Of a DNA stretch of 64,000 bases, positions 11,370-21,748 are shown piece after piece. The notes beneath the pieces are model-generated. The model saw only the letters and a program-made list of their open reading frames with translations. It ran no database searches and was not told the origin of the DNA. The stretch's first letter is position 1. Each line of letters opens with the position of its first letter. The DNA is taken from the NCBI GenBank assembly GCA_021397845.1, contig CM038052.1, forward strand, positions 35,262,449 through 35,326,448, read 5' to 3'. The position numbers and the translations under genes were made by a program. The DNA is from Areca catechu. Its lineage: Eukaryota > Streptophyta > Magnoliopsida > Arecales > Arecaceae.

Positions 11370-12527
11370 TTGGAAATATCTATATGGTAGATCTTAATGA
11401 TCTTGCCATGTCAAGTAGCCCTAGTCTAGTTGTAATGAATGCTAAGACCAAAGAGTCGTGTTTACTATGGCATAGATGATTAGGTCATGCTAGCATGCAT
11501 ACTATTGCCAAATTGATTTCTAAAGATCTTGTTAGAGACATGCCTAAGTTCAAAGTTAATTTTGATCATGTTTGTGATGCATGCCAAATGAATAAACAAA
11601 CTAGGAAGAGTTTTAAATTAAAGAATATAGTTTCTACAACAAGACCACTTGAACTACTTCACATGGACCTTTTCGGACCTACTAGGACCACAAGCCTAGG
11701 AGGTATGAAATATGCTCTTGTGATAGTAGATGATTTTTCAAGATTTACTTGGGTTTTGTTTATTGCTTCAAAAGATGAAACCTTTCATGTTTTCAGAAAA
11801 TTCCATAAAAAGGTTTCAAATCAAAAGAACTTATCTTTAATTTTAATTAGAAGTGATCATGGAACTGAATTTGAAAATCAATTTTTTGAAGATTATTGTA
11901 CTGAATTTGGCATTGATCACAACTTCTCTGCTCTTAGAACACCTCAACAAAATGGTGTTGTAGAAAAGAAAAATAGGACATTGAAAGAAATGGCTCGCAC
12001 AATGTTGTGCGAAGGCAATCTTCTAAAGTACTTTTGGGCAAAAGCGGTGAACACTGCATGCTATATTTTAAACCGCATTTTGATCCATTCTATTTTAAAG
12101 AAATCCTCCTATAAGCTTTGGAATGATAGAAAATCTAATATCAGTTATTTTCATGTGTTTGGTTGCAAATGCTTTGTGCATAATAATGGAAAAGATAATT
12201 TAGAAAAATTTGATTCTAAAGCTGATGATGCAATTTTCCTAGGTTATTCATTACATAGCAAAGCATATGGGGTTTTTAATAAAAGGATTCTTACTGTTGA
12301 AGAGTCAATATATGTTATATTTATTGAAACTAACCCTATACCTTCTAGACAAGAAGAGTGCATAGATAATGATGCAGGTACGTTGCAAAAAGGAATGGAG
12401 GACTTGAGCATTCAAGATAAAGACACTCAAGACAGAGAAGAAATGGTAAGTAAGGATCATACCGATCTATCGAGAGACTGGAGGTATGTTACATCTTACC
12501 CTAAAGAATTAATCATAGGAGATCCTT
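11370..12527 (+). pseudogene. Sirevirus integrase fragment, element D
   Basis: The gag tail joins directly to GAG-pre-integrase sequence (GNIYMVDLNDL), so the protease region is deleted. A stop breaks the pre-integrase HR-LGHAS motif near 11480. The frame is then open from 11495: CX2C of the HHCC finger (CDACQMNK), then the integrase core with the catalytic acids in HMDLFGP, RSDHGTEF and NGVVEKKNRT (DD35E). The region ends at ELIIGDPL, where LTR-like sequence of another element begins at about 12528. RT and RNase H are absent. The last 30 codons of the open frame (to 12613) are read through foreign LTR sequence. Confidence 0.8.
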
Positions 12528-13118
12528 TAGTTCGGGTCGGCTGGGTTGAATACCAGTCGGCTAGGTTCCACAGTCGAGAAAATAGTTCACTCTGGACGAG
12601 TCAGCTAGGCTGAAATCCAGTCGGCTCGGATCCTTGAGGTTCTCAGAACATTTTCAACCAAGTTCTGGACGAGTCGGCTGAGACTTGGTGCCAGTCGGCT
12701 GGGTCTGCGCACCAGAGATTTTCTTTCTTGTGCTAGTGCCAGAGTCGGCTGGTTCCTCCATCCAATTGGCTCGAGATTGGTTCTTCAGCCAGACCAATTT
12801 CTATTCTTCAGAACTCACATGCCAAGCTTTGAAGACTTCCTTAAGATCTTCTTACAATAATATCAAGAGAAATTAAAGCTTGAAAACTAGTAGAAGCAAC
12901 TCTTTATCTTTGATTCAAATAGGAAAATTTTTTGTTGGGTTCTTCTTTACAAGATTCTAATTACTTACAACTCAACACAAAGAAATAAAGATTGTAGGGT
13001 TTAAAAAATGTCAAAGTAGTCGTCCTACAAAAACTTGTCAACCATTTGAAGAGTTGTTAGATAACCAAATACATGCTCTAATATTTTGTTATCATCAAAA
13101 TCACTTTAGGGATCAACA
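12528..13118 (-). mobile_element. Sirevirus LTR 5' fragment with CAGTCGGCT array
   Basis: Read on the minus strand, the LTR starts TGTTGATCCC at 13118, next to a polypurine tract, and runs to about 12528, where it is cut. Its U3 carries about seven copies of a short motif seen on the plus strand as (C/G)AGTCGGCT(G/C/A), near 12532, 12551, 12596, 12618, 12668, 12690 and 12742. This differs from the GTCGAC motif of the other Sirevirus LTRs and marks a separate family. Confidence 0.65.
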
Positions 13119-13132
13119 ATCTCCCCCTTTTT
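13119..13132 (-). promoter_or_regulatory. Polypurine tract
   Basis: Minus strand AAAAAGGGGGAGAT lies immediately before the LTR start TGTTGATC, as expected for the plus-strand primer of a copia element. Confidence 0.7.
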
Positions 13133-13740
13133 GATGATGACAAAACACTGGGCATGAAAAAATCTATTCTATTCACAAGTATAGATGTATATCATAGTAA
13201 GCATTTACACTTGTTTGATGTATCACACAAAGGTCCATGTGAAATAGTTCCAAAGAACTGCTCTGATACCAGTTTTCACATGCTCACCTAGAACCTCTAC
13301 ACTTTGGTTTTAAGTAGGCTCACCAAAGAAACCTATTTGGTTTTTATAGGCGGGTTCACCAATAACCCAAGTATTCTAATAGTAGAATGAAAAGTAACAG
13401 AAATGACAAACTAAGTTGTCTGGTGGTTGCCAATGCAGCTCTAGTGAAGCTCAATTGAATGCCCTTCAATGCACTTCAATGGCTTCCTTGCTTTCCTCAA
13501 AAGTTGCTTCAAGCTTCTGATAAGAGTTGGTGAAGGCTTGAAAGCTGACTTCAAAGCTCAAGTTCTCTCTTTTCTTACTTCACGATTAAATTCAGGATTA
13601 TCCTCTAAGGCCCGTGACGATTGGGTGAGTGAGAGGCTAGGATCCTTCTTCTTTCCCGTTCTAACCAGTTGGCACCTCGGTGGTGTGGGGTTGACCTACT
13701 CACCCTTAGGTGGAAAAAAACTGTGAAAATCAAGCACCTT
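13133..13740. mobile_element. Scrambled Sirevirus LTR/internal scraps
   Basis: Short pieces are recognisable: about 13220-13240 is the reverse complement of the integrase HMDL coding region, 13258-13270 a reverse PBS-like GCTCTGATACCAG, and 13290-13400 LTR-interior words (CTTTGGTTTT, CTCACCAAAGAAA, GGTTCACCAATAACC). From 13400 to 13740 I recognise nothing and no gene is supported. Confidence 0.45.
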
Positions 13741-13766
13741 GAATCGAACATTTCTCGGTAGGGTGG

Positions 13767-14421
13767 TAAGGTGCAAATGGGTCCCACCCAACCCAATCCA
13801 ACTCGATCCACTTAGACCCGATCCAACCCATTTTTAGAGACCCATGGATCTGGGTCGGGTCATAAAATTAGATATATTTCATTTTCTGAGTCAGGTACGG
13901 GTTTACTGAATTTGGACCCGTTCTGACCTTACCCGACTTAAGCATACTATTAGTATTAGAATGATATCTATTTGAATCTTTAAATTATAATTTAAAACTT
14001 GTATGGAACTTATTTTTAGTATAGAGATAGAGGTATAATTATTTTTATATTTTAATTTATTTTGAAAATAATATTGTTTGTTATTTATTTTATGGTTAAT
14101 AATAGTTGACTATATAATAATTAAATATAGTTGTCTATATTTTATCTGGATCATATATAATTCCAAATTTTTTATATTAGAACCGGGTTATTTATAAATC
14201 CGATACAACCCGAATGATCCGTTGGGTTGAAAATTCTGATAGTGGACCCGACCCGATCCGGCCCGATTTTCTAGTGAATTGGGTTTGGATCTAATATTAG
14301 GACCCAATCAAAGAATCGAGTCGAATCGGGATCACTCATGACCTAATCCGATCTGACTCTTTGATCGGATCAAATCGGGATAACTCATGATCTAATCCGA
14401 TCCGACTAATTTGCATCCCTA
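13767..14421. mobile_element. hAT-like MITE with 8 bp TSD
   Basis: The left end TAAGGTGCAAATGGGTC pairs with the reverse complement of the right end TAGGGATGCAAATTAGTC. The flanks TAGGGTGG (13759-13766) and TGGGGTGG (14422-14429) match at 7 of 8 positions, as expected of a hAT target duplication. The interior (655 bp) is non-coding, with repeated ACCCGATCC-type words near the ends and an AT-rich core. Confidence 0.75.
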
Positions 14422-14480
14422 TGGGGTGGGGGTTTGCAAAGATAGCTACATCGAATTTATCCCCCTATCTTTTTTTATTA

Positions 14481-14510
<30 letters not shown>
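14481..14510. repeat. (AAT)n microsatellite
   Basis: About ten uninterrupted AAT triplets lie just upstream of the HLS1-like gene. A GA run follows at about 14588-14604. Confidence 0.95.
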
Positions 14511-14511
<1 letters not shown>

Positions 14512-14516
14512 TAAAT
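14510..14516 (+). promoter_or_regulatory. Possible TATA box of HLS1-like gene
   Basis: TATAAAT lies 422 bases before the ATG, followed by a CT-rich stretch (14775-14850) of the kind common in plant 5' leaders. It abuts the AAT microsatellite, so the match could be by chance. Confidence 0.3.
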
Positions 14517-14937
14517 GAGATACATGGAGAGTGCGTAGGGTAGAGAGGAGAGAAGGAAAAGATTCTAGACATAGGAAATTAAAATTCGAGAGAGAGAGAG
14601 AGAGGAAGCCCCTCATGCCACCCCATCAACCTATACAAACTAGAATAAATATACCATTGCAACTCCATACACCAAACAACTCACGCACCAAACCAAGCGG
14701 CCCAAAAAGAGCCAACGTACTCTTCTTCTCCTCGTTCCCTTGTTGCTCTACTGGTGATTCAACAGATTGATATAAAGCCATCGCTTCCACTCTCTTCTCC
14801 TCTCCTTCTGTCCGACTTCCAAGAAAAAGAGTGGTCTAAGTCCTCTCCTCTCTCCCTGCCATCTATACTGCTGCTTGCTTACAATACCAATACCGACAGC
14901 AGTATAGCTGCTTATTGCCAGAGACAGAATAAGAGAG

Positions 14938-15108
14938 ATGACGGAAGAGGGATTTGTGGTGAGAGAGTATGAGGAGAGGGACCGCCTGAGGGTGGAGGCC
15001 ATGGAGAGGATGTGCGAGGTGGGGCCCAACGGTGAGATGAGTCTCTTCACCGATAACCTCGGCGACCCCGTCTCCCGCGTCCGCCACTCCCCGGCCTTCC
15101 ACATGCTG

Positions 15109-15139
<31 letters not shown>

Positions 15140-16410
15140 CTTTTTTATTTGCTAATATGTTATTCGCATAAATGTTTGTTGTTTTAATACCTTTTAATCA
15201 TTAAATTTAATTAAATTGAAAATTTTTAGGTGGCGGAAAAGTGTGGGCCGGTGAAAGAGATCGTAGGGTTAATTCGCGGGAGTGTGAAGACCATCATCTG
15301 TGGCAAGAACATCCCACGAAACGCCGCCGCGAAGCACCAGAACCCGCTCCCTATCCCAATCTACGCCAAGGTCGCCTGCACCCTCGGCCTCCGCGTCTCC
15401 CCCTCCTGCCGGTAAGTCCACCATCACTATTGTCTCTTTATGTGCGCGTATATACTGATTATTAAACATTAATTATTAATGATTTATTAAGATATGTTTG
15501 GTTAATTTAAAAAATATATAAATATAGGAGGATGGGAATTGGCATGAAGTTGGTGAGGAGGTTGGAAGAGTGGTTCAAAGAGCAGGGGGCGGAGTACGCG
15601 TATATGGCGACGGAGAAGGACAATGAAGCGTCGATTCGGCTGTTCACTGGGCGGTGCGGGTACTCCGAGTTCCGGACACCGGTGATCCTGGTCCACCCGG
15701 TGTTCGCCCACCGTCTCACCATTCCCGGAAGCGTCCGCATCCTCCGCCTCCCTACGGCCGACGCCGAGACCCTATACCGCCGCCGCTTCTCCACCACGGA
15801 GTTCTTCCCCCGAGACATCGACGCCGTCCTCTCCAACCCCCTCTCCCTCGGCACCTTCCTGGCCGTGCCGGCAGCCGGCGGCGGTGGCGGACGGGGGGGA
15901 TGGGAATGGCCGGGGGCGGAGGAGTTCCTGGCGACGCCGCCGGAGTCGTGGGCGGTGGTGAGCGTGTGGAACTGCGGGGGGGTGTTCCGGCTGGAGCTGC
16001 GGGGGGGGTCGGCGGTGCAGCGGGGGCTGGCGTGGGCGACGCGGGCGGCGGACTGGGCGCTGCCGTGGCTGCGGATCCCGTCGGTGCCGGACATATTCCG
16101 GCCGTTCGGGGCGCTGTTTCTCTATGGGGTAGGGGGGCACGGGCCGGCGGCGGCGGGGATGGTGGGGGCTTTGTGCCGGCACGCGCACAACATGGGGAGG
16201 GACACACCGGGAGGATGCGGGGTGGTGGCGGCGGAGATGGCGGCATGCGAGCCGCTCCGGCAGGGGATCCCGCACTGGAGGAGGCTGTCGTGCGAGGACC
16301 TGTGGTGCGTGAAGCGGCTGGCGGAGGGCTACAGCGACGGCGGTGCGGTGGGGGACTGGACCAAGTCGCCGCCGGGGGCGTCCATATTCGTGGACCCCAG
16401 GGAGTTATGA
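14938..16410 (+). CDS. HLS1: HOOKLESS1-like GNAT N-acetyltransferase
   Basis: Three exons are readable: 14938-15108, 15230-15411 and 15528-16410. Introns are 15109-15229 (GT..AG, with an ATT microsatellite at its 5' end) and 15412-15527 (GTAAGT..AG). The joined frame is 411 codons, close to the roughly 400 residues of the HLS1 family. Exon 1 gives VREYEERDR; the junction of exons 2 and 3 restores the GNAT acetyl-CoA loop RRMGIG (residues about 118-123), followed by KLVRRLEEWF, FTGRCGYSEFRTP and RFSTTEFFPRDID, all family hallmarks. HLS1 in Arabidopsis acts in apical hook formation and ethylene-auxin signalling, probably in the nucleus; the same role here is inference. A Gly-rich loop (about residues 221-230) is an insertion. 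Exon 3 is very GC-rich, unlike its surroundings. No break was seen, and this is the only probable functional host gene here. Confidence 0.92.
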
Positions 16411-16730
16411 TCCTTCCACCTCTCCCCGCCGGACAGGGGAGGGCGGGTTGTATCTTTCGCGCCAAAGAACGATTCAGATTTGTCCAGAGACAATGAAAGG
16501 TTTTCGGAACGTTTTGAATGCTTTGACGCGGGATTTGTGTCGGAGTTTGGATATGGGGGGGATGGATGGGGGAATCCCGTGAAAGATGCGGCGGAAACTA
16601 ATTTGGCTTTTTGGTCTTACTTGCTTTGCAGAGTTCCATTCCTCTCTCTTTTTAAATTTTTGTTAAGGAATCCATCATGCTATGCACTTGTGGAACCAGC
16701 GTGGAACCATTTGTGGGTATGAATCTAATA
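16411..16730 (+). other. Probable 3' UTR of HLS1-like gene
   Basis: Composition stays intermediate and non-repetitive for about 320 bases after the stop, before a T-rich and then AT-rich stretch (16790-17035) in which I see nothing. No clear AATAAA signal was found, so the end is not fixed. Confidence 0.35.
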
Positions 16731-17074
16731 TGATATGCTGCTGTCAGAACCAGTGTCTTGACTGCCACGTAATGCAGTAAAGCTTTGTTTTTTTTTTTTT
16801 TCCTTTTTTCTTTTTAATGTCTCTTGTTATAATAATTCTCTCATAATATTTGATTATCTTAATTTTATCCAAAATAAATTATTATTTTAATTTATTTTTA
16901 AATAATTATAAAAATTAAAATAAATTATTTTGATTAATTTAAATTTTTAAATAATTATTTTATGATAGATTATGAAATAATTTATTTTAAATTATAAAAT
17001 CGACTGTGACTAAATCACAATAAATCAATAAATGATATTTTTTTTTTGATAAAAAAAAATGATAGGAGAGGATA

Positions 17075-17395
17075 AATTTCGATACGGGACGTTCAGATTC
17101 GCGCCTCTCTCCAGTAGATCGGGGATAAAGGGTCTTAGTCACCCGCACCTCTCCGCAGTAGATCGGGGATAAAGGGTCTTAGTCACCCGTGGGATCATGT
17201 CTCGAACCGCCGATCTGTTGGTAATAAGACAAGCTCCGCACCTCTCTCCAGTAGATCGGGGATAAAGGGTCCGCACCTCTCCGCAGTAGATCAGGGATAA
17301 AGGGTCTTAGTCACCCGCGGGATCATGTCTCGAATCGCCGATCTGTTGGTAATAAGATAAGCTCTCTACCAATCGGGCTACCGCTTTAGCGATAA
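17075..17395 (-). mobile_element. tRNA-derived SINE with internal duplication
   Basis: On the minus strand box A (TAGCCCGATTGGTAGAG, 17380-17364) and box B (GGCGATTCGAGAC, 17339-17327) are spaced as in a tRNA. The downstream body (CGGGTGACTAAGACCC and ATCCCCGATCTACTG) is present in several copies: 17105-17233 repeats as 17235-17370, including a second box B at about 17198-17210. A T-run at 17036-17048 is in the right place for an A-rich tail. From 17400 to 18020 nothing else is recognised. Confidence 0.65.
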
Positions 17396-18019
17396 ACCTG
17401 CCAGTAAAAAGATAATCTTTGTTATTGAACTTGTTTTTTGGTTAAAAAAGAAGACTTTTTTTTTTTTTGGTGTGTAATTACATTAATTAAAGGCTAAGGC
17501 GACATGTTTGAGTGGTGGGCTTCGTAGGGAGAGAATTTTGTATGGCTCGAGAAGGAAGATATGTTGAGCCATTAATACTCTTCACTAGGCTATTCTTTTT
17601 TGCTACATTGATTAGTGGCCTCTTAAGCTCGGTGTATTTCTGGAGGTCGGCTCATAAAAGAAAAGACATTTTGTATATTGTATAAAGCAGGCATGATAAT
17701 ATATGATTCTAAAATATGTAATGTATTTTGGAAAGAGTTGACGTAATGTTGGATTTGGAGGTTTTGATGAAATGGTGGAGATAACGAGATGGTTATTAAT
17801 TATTTGGAGAAAGTTTAATTATACTAAAAATTTTGAATATTTTAAAAGATTTTATTTCTATTCTGAATTTTAATTTATTGTGATCAAATCATCTAACTTT
17901 TTTGATATTACAATTACTTCACTTGTTGTCGACTTTTGTTTGATGATTGTAATAGAAATTAATGATCACGTGCTATCATATGATAATTTATAAATACTGA
18001 TACAGCAACTCTAAATACC

Positions 18020-18675
18020 ACCTCCTATATCATCATTGGTATCTCCAATTACACCACTAGCTAGCTTGAAACTCTTCACTATGCCCATCACTACTATTGC
18101 AGCCAAATCATTCTTTACTAGAACTCCAGTGACACCTGAAGATCTTCCGAGCTTCTCCAATATGAAAAGGATAGCTACTCTTGACCTCTCTCCGATAAAA
18201 ATCTACAAGAACAGTCTCTTGACTTGTAGTAACCAGCGGGGAGCCCTTTGATATTTAAATTAGTTGGAGAAGTGAAATAGGCTACGGCAGTCGAAGCTAA
18301 GAGCTATCGGTAGTAACCGGCGAGAAACCCTCCGATACTTAAGTTAGTTGAAAGAGTGAAATGGGCTAGAGTAGCCAAAGCTAAAAGTTATAAAAGAAAG
18401 AAGACTGAGTATCTAAAAGTGATAAAAGTGTTATACCTTATCAGGGATCCCCTCTTATCTATTTATAGAGCTATTCGGAGTAACTGAATGTCATTAGGGA
18501 GGTGGCCTCTACTTACGTAGATAATAACTTTCTGTTGGGAGGTTGGAATTCTTCCAGTAGAAGAATAGTGGTTTGCTCAAATATTGTTTGTCATAATCTC
18601 CAACTGGAATAGCTAGAAGTTACTAGCTCTTGCTGCTTACTCGGATGTTAATAACTTCGAGTAGATGAGATTATT
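18020..18675 (-). repeat. Dispersed repeat R1, copy 1 (LTR-like)
   Basis: It aligns by eye with 33890-34480 over almost its whole length, sharing for example TACTCGAAGTT-TAACAT (as read on minus), CTACTCTTG, ATATGCAAGAACAGT-like and AGTAACTGAATG words. The pattern suggests an LTR end plus leader of a gypsy-type element in minus orientation. An internal near-duplication (GTAGTAACCAGCGGGGAGCCCT and GTAGTAACCGGCGAGAAACCCT) lies at about 18226 and 18310. Confidence 0.55.
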
Positions 18676-18701
18676 GTAGTACCATCTACACTGATATCAT
18701 T

Positions 18702-19560
18702 TGTTAAAAAATCTTTCATATGAATACAAATTCATGTTTCCAAAATCATAATATCATTGTGATATTGCAAGAGAAGAAATTAAATAAAATAAAAAAATAA
18801 AAGATCTAATCAACATGATATACAAGACTTCACTATGAGAAAAATAATTACTTACAATATAAGAACTCGTACTCTCAATCTTGTATAATCTCTTAACAAA
18901 AAGTTCCAAATCCCTCATAAAGCTTTTAATATTTAAGAAGACCCTCTAGCTCCTACAAGTTTTCTTTGTCATTACCATCCCTCCTAGAAGTCCTCTTGAT
19001 CTTTACACTCCAATCTTTCTAGCTCTCTATTACTCTTTTTATAAATTTTGACACCCTTTATAACTTTTTATGTCGAAGCCCTCTTCGATAAAAATCCAGA
19101 GATCCAATCCATGTTAAAAATGGAGTCTAAACGAAACTAGAAATGCATCCCAAATCCATGAACCGTGCTAAAATAGCCACACAGCCTCCCCCTTGTGAAC
19201 CAACCAACCCCCAAGCACCATGCAGTGCCCGTGCATGTCCGCACATGTAGACCATGCAAAACACGTGGGGAAACCATCTACATCATGTAAAGCACGTCAC
19301 ACGATCCATGGACCTCGCAAAATGTGATCTTGTGGACTACGCTTGTGCACTGTGTACTACAGGCCAGACCGGTGACTGCATGTGCTTGGGCCATGAATAT
19401 CATGTGCGCGCATGAGCCACGAGCCAGGCTAGGCCGCGTGCACTAGGCTAGGCCCCCTTTCAAGCTTCAAGCTGAGTTTTGGGCTTCTTCTCACAGGTTG
19501 TATTCCAGTGGGCCTCTTCTAAGTAGAATTGAAGCATTTTTTCTTAGCAATCTCTATCTC
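18702..19560 (-). mobile_element. Tork-like copia LTR
   Basis: The 18702-19011 part matches 33448-33757. On the minus strand the LTR ends CA and is followed by a PBS-like AATGATATCAGTGTAG. The upstream boundary (near 19550) is inferred from a sequence typical of the 3' end of Tork-type elements. A GC-richer stretch (19190-19470) with many GCATGTG/CACGTG-like words lies within it. Confidence 0.5.
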
Positions 19561-19849
19561 AACTTGATATTTGGTCTCCATTTAACTTTGAGAGCTCTTA
19601 AAAGATCTTGTCCCATGTCTTGGGATAAATGCCCATTGCTCATGGATGACAAATATGGAAATCGAGCTAAGCCACTCTATCTCATCTTTGTTATCTGCTA
19701 TGCTCACCTTACCTGAAACCTGCTTGGAAAAACTTTTTACGATAATAGAAACTTCACCATGCAACTTCATCTATCATTGTCTGGATCTCTCATCTCGTGC
19801 CCAATCCATCTGCTCTTAGAGTTCCACCTCACACTAAGCTCCTATCTAC

Positions 19850-20235
19850 ATTAGGGACTGCACCTTGCACTGCACTTATGTCAAGAGGTAGCATCCTTTT
19901 AACTTCTTTTCCTTCAAAACAATCCTATTACCATAGATAACCTTTAAGATTCTATCACTGGCTCTTCATGTATAATCGCTTGAATCCAATTTATTCAGTA
20001 AGATTAGATTCTTACTGAAGATGGGTATGTATCAAACCTCATCCAATTTTTTCAATGATTCATCATAAAACTTTAAGCTGACCATCCCTTTGTCCTTGAT
20101 TATACAACTTGATCCATCTGGTAGGTGGAAGCACCTTCTCTACTTTCTAAAGAATCGAACTTCTCTTTACAGCACATATGATGGAGATATATAAAATCTA
20201 AAATTCACTACTAGAAAAAAGAAAATACCTTATTG
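19850..20235 (-). pseudogene. Tork-like copia pol fragment
   Basis: A minus-strand frame reads, with stops, a protease/GAG-pre-integrase segment: IKDKGMVSLKFYDESLKK, then LDEVRYIPIFSKNLILLNKLD and ILKVIYGNRIVLKEKK. The spacing is that of the DVRYVPDLKKNLISLGTLD region of Tork-type copia elements. It is separated from its gag (32555-33369) by the Tat gypsy insertion, whose target site lies within this element. Confidence 0.65.
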
Positions 20236-20240
20236 GTAAC

Positions 20241-21668
20241 TGTTACAGCCGTGACAGTGACGTGGCCAGGCTCAGGTATCGCCGAATGAGAGCAAGCCAC
20301 GTGTAAGTTTCCCCGCCGGAGTCAGCGCCACGTCCACAAAGCTAGGATCGGCATACCGCACCACCCGACGACTGTCTGAAGCAAACCGCCCTCGCCGAGG
20401 TCGAGCTCGGCCCGGAGTTCCTCTACCACCTCATTGGCGCCCGGGCCCGGAGGGGTCCGCCCAAGTGAGGTCGGCCGAGGTCGGGCAGTCCCCTGCCACC
20501 TCGCCAGGTGTCCATCCAGGAGGGGTCCACCTGAACCGAGGTCGGCAGATCTTTCGCCCTGCACCAGGTGGCCACCCGGAGACGGGCCCACCTCGGCCGA
20601 AGCCGGGCGACCTCCTGCCACCTCGCCAGGTGTCCACCCAGAAGGGGTCCACCTAAGCCGAGGTCAGCTGATCCTTCGCCCTTCGCCAGGTGGCTACCCG
20701 GAGACGGGTCCACCTCGACCGAAGCCAGGCGACCTCCTGCCACCTCTCCAGGTGTCCACCCAGGAGGGGTCCACCTAAGCCGAGGTTGGCAGATCCTTCG
20801 CCCCTCGCCAGTTGGCCCCCGGAGACGGGTCCAACTCAGCCGAGGTCAGACCGCTCGTACGGAGAGGCCCCCGGAAAAGGAGACAGGTCCCGAGGCCATC
20901 CCTCGGGTTGTACCGACCCCAGACGGCGTCCCGTACGGAGGGCGACGGCACGCGGAACGTCACTTGCATCGGCCCGACAGGTCCCGCAGCCGAGAGACCC
21001 GATCCTGAAGGAACAGGCCCCATAAACGGATGGCGCCCACGCTCGAGGAAGAGAGCGTTCTCACGGAGCCCGAGGCCTGACGACCAGCCGCTCTGCCAGC
21101 GCCGCCCTCCCTCTTTTTCTCTTCTGTCTTTGCCTTTTCCCTGCTGGGCCCGGCGGACGAGGTCGGAAAGCCGCCTGGCACCCTTCACCAAAAGGGAAAA
21201 GAGAAGAGGACGGGGGAGGAGGGTTCCCGAGGCAGAAAAAGACAAACGCGCGACGGAAGGGGATAAAGAAGGAAGAATCTGGGGACGACAAGGTAAGCCA
21301 AACTAGCCTGGGGACAAGGAGGAAGCACGGGCACAAGGCCTTGCACCGAGAGAAAAACCAGAGATCCCGAGAGGGGAACACTGGGCGTGAGTTCGACAAG
21401 CAGGCCCAGCCGAGATTCCGGTCCCCAGAGCATTTCCTTCACCAATTAACTCTCTAAATCTGGGACCCTTTCGAGGGCCCGGGTGGGAGAGTCTGTTCCT
21501 TCTCGTCGTCTACTGACTTGACCGTCGGAGCCCCCTCGCCGGGATCCCCGGCCAGGGTCTTCTAACCCATTTGTTGCAGGTTCTCCGCAGGAAGGGAGGC
21601 TCCCTCGCCAGGCGGTCAGGAAGGATCGGCTGATCCGTGGCACGGGCGCGGCGACGAGAGCGGCAACA
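20241..21668 (+). repeat. Tat element 5' LTR
   Basis: The 1428 bp LTR begins TGTTACAGCC and ends GCGGCAACA. A hand comparison with the 3' LTR found about 28 differences, one of them a single-base indel, or about 98% identity. U3 contains a 122 bp tandem repeat (anchor word GATC(C/T)TTCGCCC at 20548, 20670 and 20792). Confidence 0.95.
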
Positions 21669-21670
21669 GA

Positions 21671-21683
21671 TTGGCGCACCAGG
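21671..21683 (+). promoter_or_regulatory. Primer-binding site of Tat element
   Basis: TTGGCGCACCAGG begins two bases after the LTR. It starts with the TTGGCGC word typical of PBS in this gypsy lineage; the tRNA was not assigned. Confidence 0.65.
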
Positions 21684-21748
21684 TAGAGGGCGAAGGACAC
21701 TAACCCCTAGTGGGAACCAGCTTTCTGCAGGTGTCACGCTCTCCAGCA

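Noticed and set aside
15654..16496. Long open frames on both strands overlapping exon 3 of the HLS1-like gene
   Set aside because: They are Gly/Ala/Arg/Pro-rich shadows caused by the high GC content; the HLS1 frame explains the region.
20320..21700. Many ORFs of 60-220 codons in the Tat LTRs, both strands
   Set aside because: They lie in LTRs, occur identically at 31200-32600, and follow the 122 bp repeat and GC-rich composition; no domain seen.
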